From Pythium myriotylum (lineage: Eukaryota; Oomycota; Peronosporomycetes; Pythiales; Pythiaceae), in contig JALJCQ010000048.1 of assembly GCA_023091665.1 (NCBI GenBank), positions 1 to 26,783 on the forward strand: 26,783 bases of DNA. The letters are read 5' to 3'. Below the pieces are notes generated by a model. The model was not told the origin of the DNA, ran no database searches, and saw only the letters and a list, made by a program, of their open reading frames with translations. The translations under genes were made by a program, and so were the position numbers. This document shows positions 1 to 9,196 of the stretch, piece by piece (the first letter of the stretch is position 1; each line of letters opens with the position of its first letter).

Positions 1-822
1 GGCCGTCTTCTCGACCTCGGTGATGAGACTCTGGTCGAAGAAGATCTGGCCGACGCTCGCGGCGCCACCGCCGCTGTACGTGTTGTTGGCGAGCACGGAG
101 CCGCCGTGGCTGCCGAGGATGTGGATGTGGGTGGCGCGACCCGTGTAGTGTCCGGGGAACTTGGTCACGAACTGCACGAGCCCGTCCTTGTCGGTCGGGT
201 AGAGCCCACGCGCGAAGGTCTTGTTGATGTTGGTGAGGTCGGTGCTGTCGCCGTTGCCGTTGGCCACCACGCCCGCGTACACGCCGGTCGAGTTGCAGTG
301 CCAGAAGTCGACGTAGTCTGGCACGGGCGAGCACGTGTTGATGTCGATGAACTGCAGCTGCGTGTAGAGGTCGACGCCCGGCTGGGTCCTCGCGGATGTC
401 GTTGCGATGAGCTCGCCGTCGACGTAGTACGGACCCTGGGGTCACCTGTCGGGCTCGAGCACGCACTTGGGCGTGGCGCCGAAGAGCGCGACGGCGTCGA
501 AGTTGGTGGGCGTGACTCCCGTGAGGCTCGACTTGTGGTCCTTGGCGAGCACGTCTGGCGGCGGCGAGTCGGCGGCGTTCGGCCTGGAGCTCTTGAGGGT
601 CTCGAGGCGTCGGTCGGCGGCGCGCTGCTGGAGCTCTCGCAGGCTCTTGTTGTTGGCGCAGGCGGCGAGCGATCGGTGTGCGTTGGCTCGGAAGAGGTGG
701 CTGTTGGCGGTCTCGAGGAGCGATCGTTCGTGGTGGTGTTGTTGTGCGGGGTGTGCGTCGGCTACGGCGAGGTAGGCGGCGGTGGCCGTGATGGCGGCGA
801 GGATGGTGGAGAGTTGGACCAT
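1..822 (-). pseudogene. A1: partial, frameshifted type-A intradiol dioxygenase-like gene
   Basis: This is a copy of the type-A gene, read leftward from the ATG at 820-822 and cut by the window edge after about codon 274 of 378. The signal peptide, the Tyr/Tyr/His/His ligand region and the motif PGHYTGRATHIHI are all encoded, but not in one frame. Compared with A4 I see one extra and one missing base around 557 and 589, which put about 11 codons out of frame. There are also two insertions at about 446-455 that bring an early stop, a gained C and a lost G in the 388-405 region, and a 3-base loss near 319 that removes one codon. The indels sum to zero and there is hardly any substitution. That pattern fits consensus error at a contig end at least as well as genuine pseudogene decay. 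The upstream DNA is identical to that of intact A4. Confidence 0.8.
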
Positions 823-882
823 GGCTCGGAGGTGTTGGTGTGACGAGATGAGGTGTTGGTGGAGGCGTGCGAGGTCGCGAGG

Positions 883-896
883 AACTTGCAAAGTGA
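883..896 (-). promoter_or_regulatory. Oomycete-type transcription-start element of A1
   Basis: The minus strand reads TCACTTTGCAAGTT, 13 of 14 matches to the oomycete Inr/flanking element TCAYTYYNCAWTTT. It lies about 60 bp before the A1 start codon, in the same place as in A4. Confidence 0.6.
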
Positions 897-2324
897 GAGA
901 TCCCAATCGAGACCCCGATCGAGCTTGAAGTGTCGCCGAGACAGATTCGACCACCCCTCTCACCTTGAGGTTCTTTCGTTCTCCAGTGACGTTGCAGTTC
1001 GTGGCGTCTGCATTCGCAGTCGAGTCTTTGCAAAGAAGACGTGTGGTGCGGGCTTTCTCACCACAAGTCGCGTCTGTGCCGTTGGAGAGGTGTCCATGGC
1101 GTGTGACTGTGTCCTGGAGACGTGCGACTGAAGTAGGAAATGCCGTTGTCATTGTTGTGGATGAGTGGAGATGTGCAGCATCAGCATCGAGTGGGACGGG
1201 ACAGTCTGGAATTGCGAGAGAGGACTGATCGCGATCACTCGCGGTTAGACGATCCGCTCTGTGTGAAGGTACTGTCGACTAGGGACGCGTAATGAGATCA
1301 TGGCTTTGGTCTGTGAAAGACTGCGAGTCGCTTTCTCGGAGTCAGTGGCCACACTCCGTATAGAATAGAGATTACTAGCTAGCTATCTAGATCGCGGGAT
1401 CGGCGAGCATAAGGCCATCGTGAAGCGGACTGGATCGTCGCGAACAAATGAACTCGAGCGACTCACCCCCTCGCCGTGCTGTACAGTGTTCGAATAGAGC
1501 AACACTCCTGGTTGGCTGAATCCTCGATCGCGCGAGTGGCACTGTGCTGTTGGCAGTGACAATCTCGTGGCCAATGAGCGCGCGCTGCCTCGACAACGTG
1601 CCGACTCGTACACTGGAAAGACAGAAATGGGAGGGAAAATGAGTCATTCCAGTGGTCTAGTAGTAATCTGGGACAAGTTGGCGATTTGGACCGTGCTGTC
1701 TGCGATCGGCTGCGTTGTAAATGCACATCACACAGACAGATTTTCATGCTGCCGAACCCAGGTGATGACAATGATGATGATGATGTAAATGAAGTCTATG
1801 GAGTGGAACCATTGCCAGATAATACTGGTGTATAGTTTCCGAGTTTCCCCGGACGCGGTGAGGAGGCAAACGAGTCGAAGCGGGCGTGCTGATCTTGCAG
1901 AGACATCTGCCATGAACTCGTTGATCAAGACCGACCGCCGAGTGGAATGCCAGCGTAAACTAATCTGGACTGACAAATCTTGACAACACTCAAGAACTGT
2001 CTTCACACGTATGTAGTGGGAATCAAGACCGTGGACAGAACCGCCTAACCAGCTGGCCTCCTCATCCACACAAAGGGCGGTCCACGACAAAGATTTCGCT
2101 CTGCTCCAGATGGCCCAGAAGGCCCGGATGGCAGCGCCAGTGCGTCTGTCGGTTCTATACAGGCGGCAGACTCCTCGATAGTCGGCCAGCCACCTGTCGC
2201 AACACATGCTGTCTCACACCAGTCTCACGTACGCGTTGAGCGTCGAGAAGACTGTCTACACTCGCTGCCACTCATGGCGAGGCATATGGGGATGGATGCC
2301 GTCGCTGGAATGCACGCTCGTGTA

Positions 2325-2361
2325 TCCACGCCTAAACGCCTCCACGCCTCCACGCCTCCAC
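2325..2361. repeat. 8-bp tandem minisatellite (GCCTCCAC unit)
   Basis: About 4.5 units of GCCTCCAC (GTGGAGGC on the other strand), one of them altered to GCCTAAAC. It is intergenic, and the same run appears at 11433-11469 and 20941-20977. No function is apparent. Confidence 0.8.
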
Positions 2362-3307
2362 GCATGAAGACCGATTGGACCAACCATCGCTCGCCCTGTT
2401 GGCCCATGACGCCACACAAAGAGAGTGTCACAACAGCATAATGTAGATCAATTAATGACAGTTCGATTCTGTCGAAATGGCGGCTGTTCAATCTTTCGCC
2501 ACCACCGCAAAACGCCTGACTAAACTGGGACATGATGGGGGGAGCGAAATCCATCCGAACCTGTCTCCCGACCAATTAGACGGCAAGACTGCGATCTCGG
2601 CGATTTGAACAAATCAGCTCGTCCACCGCGCTCTTCTCGCCGTCGTCTCACCTCTACGTAGGTATCTGCAGAAGTGCATCTGCATGTGCATGTGTGTTTC
2701 TGGACCGACCAACGTGTCCACTGCCGCGGTCATGGTCACTGCCAGTCGTGGGACACTCACGCACTCGAGATGGCTACATGCCGGTCTGTCCACCCTCGAG
2801 GTGCAGTGTACTGATGCAGTGCAAATCGAACCGAGACGCGTTGGGTGGAGCCATGGGGGAACGACCCACTCATTCAGTAAATTTCTAGTAATGCAGTAAA
2901 GCAAACTACTACGAGCGTCAATGGAGACGATCGTCCACGATCAGCCGACTGTTCCGAGTCTCACGCTCTCACGCCGATGTAAAGATCCGGATGAGCTCCG
3001 TCGATCTTGTGTGACCAACGGAATGAAAACAGCTGGAGACATGGAGACACCTACAACTCGACCACACCACGACCACGACGATATTCCGCGCTGCTTGAGG
3101 CAACCAGACTCCCGACTTCAGTGGCGTGTCTCCACTACTGTTCTGGGTCACACGTCGTGGGCCACCCCAGCCCACTCCAACGCCACAGACAGGACTCACC
3201 ATCAACAGCCGACAGAACTAGCTGCTCTTCACAGCGGACCTCCCAGAGAGCAGGGTCGTCCCAGGCCAAACCAAGTCGAGCTCGATTCGTGACCGGGTAG
3301 GGATCTC

Positions 3308-3321
3308 TCACTTTGCAAGTT
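3308..3321 (+). promoter_or_regulatory. Oomycete-type transcription-start element of A2
   Basis: TCACTTTGCAAGTT matches 13 of 14 positions of TCAYTYYNCAWTTT. It lies about 150 bp before the ATG. The leader is longer than that of A4 because a CA-rich stretch is inserted between this element and the start codon. Confidence 0.65.
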
Positions 3322-3379
3322 CCTCCCGACCTCGCAAGCCTCCACCAACACCAACACACCAGCTAATCAACTCTCACAC

Positions 3380-3384
<5 letters not shown>

Positions 3385-3422
<38 letters not shown>
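3385..3422. repeat. (CA)19 microsatellite in the A2 leader
   Basis: Nineteen CA units lie between the start element and the ATG of A2, so they would be transcribed as part of the 5' UTR. A3 has the same 19 units, A5 has 18, and A4 and A6 lack the insert altogether. Confidence 0.95.
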
Positions 3423-3424
<2 letters not shown>

Positions 3425-3459
3425 AACACCTCATCTCGTCACACCAACACCTCCGAGCC

Positions 3460-4597
3460 ATGGTCCAACTCTCCACCATCCTCGCCGCCATCACGGCCAC
3501 CGCCGCCTACCTCGCCGTAGCCGACGCACACCCCGCACAACAACACCACCACGAACGATCGCTCCTCGAGACCGCCAACAGCCACCTCTTCCGAGCCAAC
3601 GCACACCGATCGCTCGCCGCCTGCGCCAACAACAAGAGCCTGCGAGAGCTCCAGCAGCGCGCCGCCGACCGACGCCTCGAGACCATCAAGAGCCTCCAGG
3701 CCGAACGCCGCCGACTCGCCGCCGCAGACGTGCTCGCCAAGGACCACAAGTCGAGCCTCACGGGAGTCACGCCCACCAACTTCGACGCCGTCGCGCTCTT
3801 CGGCGCCACGCCCAAGTGCGTGCTCGAGCCCGAGGTGACCCAGGGTCCGTACTACGTCGACGGCGAGCTCACCCCGCAACGACATCCGCGAGACCCAGCC
3901 GGGCGTCGACCTCTACACGCAGCTGCAGTTCATCGACATCAACACGTGCTCGCCCGTGCCAGACTACTACGTCGACTTCTGGCACTGCAACTCGACCGGC
4001 GTGTACGCGGGCGTGGTGGCCAACGGCAACGGCGACAGCACCGACCTCACCAACATCAACAAGACCTTCGCGCGTGGGCTCTACCCGACCGACAAGGACG
4101 GGCTCGTGCAGTTCGTGACCAAGTTCCCCGGACACTACACGGGTCGCGCCACCCACATCCACATCCTCGGCAGCCACGGCGGCTCCGTGCTCGCCAACAA
4201 CACGTACAGCGGCGGTGGCGCCGCGAGCGTCGGCCAGATCTTCTTCGACCAGAGTCTCATCACCGAGGTCGAGAAGACGGCCGTGTACGCGACCAACACG
4301 CAGACACTCACGACGAACGCCGAGGACTCGATCTTTGGCGAGGAAGTGGCCACGGGCTTCGATCCGGTCGTCGAGTATGTGTACTTGGGTGATAGCGTGG
4401 AGGACGGTCTCTTCTCGTGGATCTCGGTGGGTGTCGACATGACCATCTCCAAGACCATCAGCTCTGCGGCGACGTGGACGGCGAGTGGAGGTGTGGCGAA
4501 TGCGGGCGGTGCCGGTGGTCCGGGTGGCTCGGGTGGTCCGGGTGGTCCTCCGCCTGGCCCGCGTCCGACGACGGCCGCTCCTGCTACCCGGGCGTAA
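3460..4597 (+). pseudogene. A2: type-A intradiol dioxygenase-like gene with one frameshift
   Basis: This is a full-length type-A copy from its MVQLST start to the normal TAA, but one base longer than the intact gene. The run at 3872-3875 is CCCC where A5 has CCC, directly after the codons for GPYYVDGEL. The frame is lost at about codon 138, before all four iron ligands. Codons from about 3956 onward, including TGVY and PGHYTGRATHIHI, are intact in the shifted frame. The rest of the gene shows no decay. The break is therefore either very recent or a homopolymer sequencing error. The same extra base is present in A3, the mirror copy. A2 converges on B1 with a 526 bp gap. Its leader carries the CA microsatellite. 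Confidence 0.85.
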
Positions 4598-5123
4598 GTC
4601 GTCGTTGCTGCGGATGACCCTGGGGTGGTTTCCTTTCGGGAATAGGGACGTGCTTTAGGGCTCTCAAGGACCTGGTGGTGTCTTGTTCCGGCTTGCCGAC
4701 CAAACCACGGAACTGCACTGTCTTCAAGTTCCGTACACTGTATGAGCACACACACAAATTACAATGACAATTTTTTGCACTCGTAAGATTTTCACCCAAC
4801 AACGCTGCTTGTCGAGGGAAGGCTCAAGTGCGAATAGCAGGAGCTCAATATTCCCTATCTTGCAGTACACGAATCAAGATCAAGTGTACTCACTCATCAC
4901 TATTGTTGGAGTGTTGCGTTACGAAGAGAATGAAATTGCAAATCCAAAGCATTCGCATTCACAGGACCACTGAAAGAATTCACCAGGACGAAGTTGAGGA
5001 TGTCTGCGCCGCTCTAGGCGCTCGGTCTACATCTGATTACATTGTGTTGACTACAGTGATGATCGATTCCCGCGCCCAGTTCAGGAGAAGAGGATCGGTT
5101 AGACATGTATTACGTTCCTAGGT
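4598..5123. other. Convergent intergenic region A2/B1
   Basis: This 526 bp gap separates the two converging stop codons. Apart from the hairpin near A2 and short AT-rich stretches suitable for transcript 3' ends, I see no gene in it. It is the same sequence as the gaps at 8671-9196, 14109-14634 and 18182-18707. Confidence 0.7.
4707..4734 (+). other. 3' hairpin between A2 and B1
   Basis: ACGGAACT and AGTTCCGT form a perfect 8-bp stem around a 12-base loop, 110 bp past the A2 stop. It may be a 3'-UTR structure of the type-A transcript. Copies occur at 9060-9087, 14218-14245 and 18571-18598. Confidence 0.5.
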
Positions 5124-6431
5124 CTACAACGCGGTAATCCCAACAGCGAATACAACCACAGCAACTGCCGTTGCCATTCCCGACAATCCCGGCGCGCCAC
5201 TTGACGCCGCGGGAGTCGTCGAGGCGGGAGCAGTTGAGACGGTAGAAGTCGATCCATTCGAACTTCCGCTGCTCGATACTGGAGCGGGCGTTCCCGAAGA
5301 ACCTGGTGTTGAGCCCATGTTACCTGGTGCTTGATTGTTGCCAGGCCCGCCGCCCATCCCCGTCCCCGTTCCGGTACTTGCAACGCCGCCGTTGGCCGTG
5401 AGCGTTGCGGCCGCACTCACACTCTTCACCAGCGACGTGTCCACACCGACCGAGATCCACGCGAAGATGCCGTCCTCCACACTGTCGCCCAAGTACACGT
5501 ACTGCATGACGGGATCGAAGCCCGTGGCCGCCGCCTCGGAAAGGATGCTGTCGGCCGCGTTGGTCGTGACCGTCTGCGTGTTGGTGGCGTAGACGCCCGT
5601 CTTCTCGACCTCGGTGAGGAGACTCTGGTCGAAGAAGATCTGTCCGACGCTCGAGACTGAGCCGCCCGAGTAGGTTTTGTTGGCGAGGACTGTGCCGTCG
5701 TGGTTCCCGAGGATGTGGATGTGGGTGGTGCGACCGGTGTAGTGTCCTGGGAACTTGGTGATGAACTGGACGACGCCGTCGCTGTCAGTCGGGTAGAGAC
5801 CTCTGGCGAAGGTGGCATCGAGGTTGGTCTGGTCGTTGCTGTTGCCATTGGTGCTAGCGACGACGCCCGAGTAGACGCCAGTGGAGTTGCAGTGCCAGAA
5901 GTCGACGTAGTAGTTGGGCACGACCGTGCAGGAGGTGGTGTCGACGAACTGGAGCTCGGCGTAGAGGTCGATGCCTTGTTGTTGTTCGCGGACGTCGTTG
6001 CGGATGAGCTCGCCTTTGACGTAGTAGGGTCCGACGGTGACCTCTGGTTCGAGGACGCATTTGTTGGTGGATCCGAAGATGGTGGAGGCGGAGACGGTGG
6101 TGGGGTCGATGTTGGAGAGGTTGGCTTTGTGGGTGGTGGCGAGTACGTCGGCGGCGGCTAGCGCTCGGAGTCGTCGAGCGCGCTGTTTCTCAGCTCGCAG
6201 CGCCTGGATCTTGGCTTGTCGTCGCTCGGCGGCTTGTTGGTTGAGTTTGCGCGCGGCGTCTTGGTTGGCACAGGCCGCGAGCGATCGGTGGAGGTTGGTG
6301 TGGTAGAGGTGTCTTTGGACGATGTCGGCGAGGGATCGTGTGTGTTCGTGGTTGTGTCCTGGGTGTGCGTCGGTGTGGACGATGGAGAGCACGAGTGCGA
6401 GCGAGGAGAGGATTGCGCTGATGCGGACCAT
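5124..6431 (-). CDS. B1: GPI-anchored-type extracellular intradiol dioxygenase-like protein
   Basis: Complete 435-aa protein. Residues 1-22 form a signal peptide ending in TDA before HPGHNHEH. Residues 30-105 are basic and alanine-rich, like a propeptide. The intradiol core runs from about 125 to 335, opening with CVLEPEVTVGPYYVKGEL. The predicted Fe(III) ligands are Tyr187 (TGVY), Tyr231 (PGHY), His237 and His239 (THIHI), with Arg234 nearby. The family cleaves catechol-type rings between the two hydroxyls; the substrate here is unknown. After about 345 comes a Gly/Ser/Thr/Pro stalk, then a small-residue patch (AASSGAPG) and a final hydrophobic stretch with no charge, which is what a GPI-anchor signal looks like. 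I chose the ATG at 6431 because it gives the signal peptide; an in-frame ATG at 6578 lies upstream of the start element at 6487-6500. The protein is identical to B2 except for residues 3-4 (RI instead of HT). Confidence 0.9.
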   Translation of the reverse strand: MVRISAILSSLALVLSIVHTDAHPGHNHEHTRSLADIVQRHLYHTNLHRSLAACANQDAARKLNQQAAERRQAKIQALRAEKQRARRLRALAAADVLATTHKANLSNIDPTTVSASTIFGSTNKCVLEPEVTVGPYYVKGELIRNDVREQQQGIDLYAELQFVDTTSCTVVPNYYVDFWHCNSTGVYSGVVASTNGNSNDQTNLDATFARGLYPTDSDGVVQFITKFPGHYTGRTTHIHILGNHDGTVLANKTYSGGSVSSVGQIFFDQSLLTEVEKTGVYATNTQTVTTNAADSILSEAAATGFDPVMQYVYLGDSVEDGIFAWISVGVDTSLVKSVSAAATLTANGGVASTGTGTGMGGGPGNNQAPGNMGSTPGSSGTPAPVSSSGSSNGSTSTVSTAPASTTPAASSGAPGLSGMATAVAVVVFAVGITAL

Positions 6432-6486
6432 GGTTGACAGTTCGAACTTCGTTTTGGTTTGGAGTTGTCTGTGTGGAAGAGATCGC

Positions 6487-6500
6487 AAATGTTGGAATGA
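6487..6500 (-). promoter_or_regulatory. Oomycete-type transcription-start element of B1
   Basis: The minus strand reads TCATTCCAACATTT. It fits both halves of TCAYTYYNCAWTTT if one extra base is allowed in the middle. It is about 56 bp before the ATG and excludes the longer upstream reading frame from the transcript. Confidence 0.55.
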
Positions 6501-7181
6501 GACTGTCGTGGAGAGGACTTGAGCATTTGTTGGCTCTGTTGTTTGGTGCCTGCTGTTTGAAGATCGCTCGGAAAGCAAGAAGGGAGGACGACGTGGTGTT
6601 GTCGCAGGCAGTGTATTTGGTCCACGTCGTTTCGCAAATCCTGCTAATTAGTCCAAGCAGTGCGATAATGTCGCATGTTGTACTCCCGCCGGAATCGCGG
6701 TTTGACAAGTTCGGAAACAGCTGCCTCGTCGTTCCCCCTGTCGAGTCCCACGCACAACCATCTCCATTTTTTGTACCTATATTCATTGCCGATCCGAGAG
6801 ATCGCAGGTCAGAATTTTTCGAGGCTGATCGTCAAGCTGCGGACTTGGACCGAGTGATTCCGAATGCTCACTGATGGACACGATCTTTCGGTTACTGGTG
6901 GTACATGCAGCTGCGTCGTGGACGCTGTGCAACCCTCCCTCCACTGGAAGTGTCGTGCTCTGCTCAACCAGCAAGCACGAGAAACACTCGTGATGGCTTG
7001 TTGAATGAGCTTGTTCCCTTCGTCCTGGGCAGAAACACGTGCGGTAAACGCAGTCGAAAGTCTCAACAACCTCCCAACTCAAGTTCGAACAGATTAATCG
7101 AGCACCATGGAGACCACCAGTATGGCCTAATCACAGCTGACCCTTTTATGTACGAGCATCGTCGCATGGTCAGCCCTGGGG

Positions 7182-7203
7182 AGTTGAGACATCGAGCTCA
7201 ACT
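7182..7203. promoter_or_regulatory. Dyad upstream of B2 (possible operator)
   Basis: AGTTGAG and CTCAACT form a 7-bp inverted repeat with an 8-base spacer, about 100 bp before the B2 start element. Its role as a regulator site is speculative. Confidence 0.3.
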
Positions 7204-7253
7204 GAGTCACACGACGACTTGCTCTGTCCAGCGACTGAAGCATCTCCTCAGCG

Positions 7254-7275
7254 GACCCTTCGGGCGTGAAGGGTC
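7254..7275. promoter_or_regulatory. GACCCTTC/GAAGGGTC dyad upstream of B2
   Basis: A perfect 8-bp inverted repeat with a 6-base spacer ends 26 bp before the B2 start element. Being upstream of the inferred transcript start, it would act as DNA, for example as a dimer-binding site, and not as an RNA hairpin. It is absent from the B1 side. Confidence 0.4.
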
Positions 7276-7301
7276 TACATGACTAAACGGGTGGTTTGTT
7301 C

Positions 7302-7315
7302 TCACTCTTCAATTT
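7302..7315 (+). promoter_or_regulatory. Oomycete-type transcription-start element of B2 (perfect match)
   Basis: TCACTCTTCAATTT matches TCAYTYYNCAWTTT at all 14 positions. It lies about 50-60 bp before the B2 ATG. This is the best single piece of evidence for an oomycete origin, and it rules out the in-frame upstream ATG at 7279. Confidence 0.75.
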
Positions 7316-7362
7316 CTCAAGAACATCAACTAAGGACCCATCCGACCAACTGCGCTGCTACA

Positions 7363-8670
7363 ATGGTCCACACCAGCGCAATCCTCTCCTCGCTCGCACT
7401 CGTGCTCTCCATCGTCCACACCGACGCACACCCAGGACACAACCACGAACACACACGATCCCTCGCCGACATCGTCCAAAGACACCTCTACCACACCAAC
7501 CTCCACCGATCGCTCGCGGCCTGTGCCAACCAAGACGCCGCGCGCAAACTCAACCAACAAGCCGCCGAGCGACGACAAGCCAAGATCCAGGCGCTGCGAG
7601 CTGAGAAACAGCGCGCTCGACGACTCCGAGCGCTAGCCGCCGCCGACGTACTCGCCACCACCCACAAAGCCAACCTCTCCAACATCGACCCCACCACCGT
7701 CTCCGCCTCCACCATCTTCGGATCCACCAACAAATGCGTCCTCGAACCAGAGGTCACCGTCGGACCCTACTACGTCAAAGGCGAGCTCATCCGCAACGAC
7801 GTCCGCGAACAACAACAAGGCATCGACCTCTACGCCGAGCTCCAGTTCGTCGACACCACCTCCTGCACGGTCGTGCCCAACTACTACGTCGACTTCTGGC
7901 ACTGCAACTCCACTGGCGTCTACTCGGGCGTCGTCGCTAGCACCAATGGCAACAGCAACGACCAGACCAACCTCGATGCCACCTTCGCCAGAGGTCTCTA
8001 CCCGACTGACAGCGACGGCGTCGTCCAGTTCATCACCAAGTTCCCAGGACACTACACCGGTCGCACCACCCACATCCACATCCTCGGGAACCACGACGGC
8101 ACAGTCCTCGCCAACAAAACCTACTCGGGCGGCTCAGTCTCGAGCGTCGGACAGATCTTCTTCGACCAGAGTCTCCTCACCGAGGTCGAGAAGACGGGCG
8201 TCTACGCCACCAACACGCAGACGGTCACGACCAACGCGGCCGACAGCATCCTTTCCGAGGCGGCGGCCACGGGCTTCGATCCCGTCATGCAGTACGTGTA
8301 CTTGGGCGACAGTGTGGAGGACGGCATCTTCGCGTGGATCTCGGTCGGTGTGGACACGTCGCTGGTGAAGAGTGTGAGTGCGGCCGCAACGCTCACGGCC
8401 AACGGCGGCGTTGCAAGTACCGGAACGGGGACGGGGATGGGCGGCGGGCCTGGCAACAATCAAGCACCAGGTAACATGGGCTCAACACCAGGTTCTTCGG
8501 GAACGCCCGCTCCAGTATCGAGCAGCGGAAGTTCGAATGGATCGACTTCTACCGTCTCAACTGCTCCCGCCTCGACGACTCCCGCGGCGTCAAGTGGCGC
8601 GCCGGGATTGTCGGGAATGGCAACGGCAGTTGCTGTGGTTGTATTCGCTGTTGGGATTACCGCGTTGTAG
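7363..8670 (+). CDS. B2: GPI-anchored-type extracellular intradiol dioxygenase-like protein
   Basis: Complete 435-aa type-B protein starting MVHTSAIL. The architecture is as in B1: signal peptide 1-22, basic segment, dioxygenase core with Tyr187, Tyr231, His237 and His239, Ser/Thr/Pro stalk from about 345, and a C-terminal hydrophobic GPI-type signal. Sequons such as NST at 182-184 (just before the first ligand Tyr) and NKT at 251-253 fit a glycosylated extracellular enzyme. The ATG at 7363 is used because the start element at 7302-7315 lies after the earlier in-frame ATG. B2 is divergent from B1 and converges on A3. Homology with B1 begins at codon 5, so the leader and promoter are its own. 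The gene shows no damage and is probably expressed. Confidence 0.9.
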   Translation: MVHTSAILSSLALVLSIVHTDAHPGHNHEHTRSLADIVQRHLYHTNLHRSLAACANQDAARKLNQQAAERRQAKIQALRAEKQRARRLRALAAADVLATTHKANLSNIDPTTVSASTIFGSTNKCVLEPEVTVGPYYVKGELIRNDVREQQQGIDLYAELQFVDTTSCTVVPNYYVDFWHCNSTGVYSGVVASTNGNSNDQTNLDATFARGLYPTDSDGVVQFITKFPGHYTGRTTHIHILGNHDGTVLANKTYSGGSVSSVGQIFFDQSLLTEVEKTGVYATNTQTVTTNAADSILSEAAATGFDPVMQYVYLGDSVEDGIFAWISVGVDTSLVKSVSAAATLTANGGVASTGTGTGMGGGPGNNQAPGNMGSTPGSSGTPAPVSSSGSSNGSTSTVSTAPASTTPAASSGAPGLSGMATAVAVVVFAVGITAL

Positions 8671-9196
8671 ACCTAGGAACGTAATACATGTCTAACCGAT
8701 CCTCTTCTCCTGAACTGGGCGCGGGAATCGATCATCACTGTAGTCAACACAATGTAATCAGATGTAGACCGAGCGCCTAGAGCGGCGCAGACATCCTCAA
8801 CTTCGTCCTGGTGAATTCTTTCAGTGGTCCTGTGAATGCGAATGCTTTGGATTTGCAATTTCATTCTCTTCGTAACGCAACACTCCAACAATAGTGATGA
8901 GTGAGTACACTTGATCTTGATTCGTGTACTGCAAGATAGGGAATATTGAGCTCCTGCTATTCGCACTTGAGCCTTCCCTCGACAAGCAGCGTTGTTGGGT
9001 GAAAATCTTACGAGTGCAAAAAATTGTCATTGTAATTTGTGTGTGTGCTCATACAGTGTACGGAACTTGAAGACAGTGCAGTTCCGTGGTTTGGTCGGCA
9101 AGCCGGAACAAGACACCACCAGGTCCTTGAGAGCCCTAAAGCACGTCCCTATTCCCGAAAGGAAACCACCCCAGGGTCATCCGCAGCAACGACGAC
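8671..9196. other. Convergent intergenic region B2/A3
   Basis: Mirror copy of the A2/B1 gap. It contains the hairpin at 9060-9087 near the A3 end and no gene that I can support. Confidence 0.7.
9060..9087 (-). other. 3' hairpin downstream of A3
   Basis: The same 8-bp stem and 12-base loop as at 4707-4734, on the A3 transcript side. Confidence 0.5.

Larger units (their letters stand above)
823..3459. other. 2.6 kb divergent intergenic region between A1 and A2
   Basis: No convincing gene is seen here. The base composition is more balanced than in the coding regions, and the open frames found have no signal peptide, recognisable motif or start element. The left half ('alpha', next to A1) and the right half ('beta', next to A2) are two different upstream types. 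Short stretches of resemblance before each Inr suggest they are old relatives. The region contains the A1 and A2 start elements, an 8-bp minisatellite at 2325-2361, a small ATGATG run near 1770 and a (CA)19 run near A2. The whole region is repeated in mirror orientation at 10335-12971 and again at 19845-22480. Confidence 0.7.
1..6419. repeat. Left arm of the large inverted repeat
   Basis: Contains A1, A2 and B1. Every landmark x in this arm has its partner at 13794 minus x on the other strand. The inner end lies at codon 5 of B1. The outer end is beyond the window. Confidence 0.9.
6432..7362. other. Divergent B1/B2 promoter region (centre of the inverted repeat)
   Basis: 931 bp between the two B start codons. 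Nearly all of it is the non-palindromic core between the inverted-repeat arms. The two ends are unrelated in sequence, so B1 and B2 have different promoters despite nearly identical proteins. It holds one start element facing each way and two short dyads on the B2 side. Open frames here have no recognisable features and overlap the leaders; I do not call them genes. An identical copy lies at 15943-16873. Confidence 0.75.

Noticed and set aside
1767..1787. ATGATG microsatellite as a regulatory element
   Set aside because: Simple low-complexity run in a non-coding region, copied with the unit; there is no evidence of function.
6434..6874. 146-codon frame in the B1/B2 promoter region
   Set aside because: It overlaps the B1 leader antisense, has no recognisable domain or start element, and is present elsewhere only as part of the duplicated unit.
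7279..7362. 28-codon extension of B2 (463 aa), and the 49-codon extension of B1 (484 aa)
   Set aside because: Both would start upstream of the inferred transcript starts, and they are unrelated to each other. The shared protein begins at the MV(R/H) start with a signal peptide.
7618..7629. RRLR (residues 86-89 of B2), which fits the oomycete RxLR effector motif
   Set aside because: It sits in an Arg-rich stretch about 65 residues past the predicted cleavage site, has no acidic EER-like follow-up, is missing from type A, and precedes a conserved enzyme domain. A basic propeptide site is more likely.
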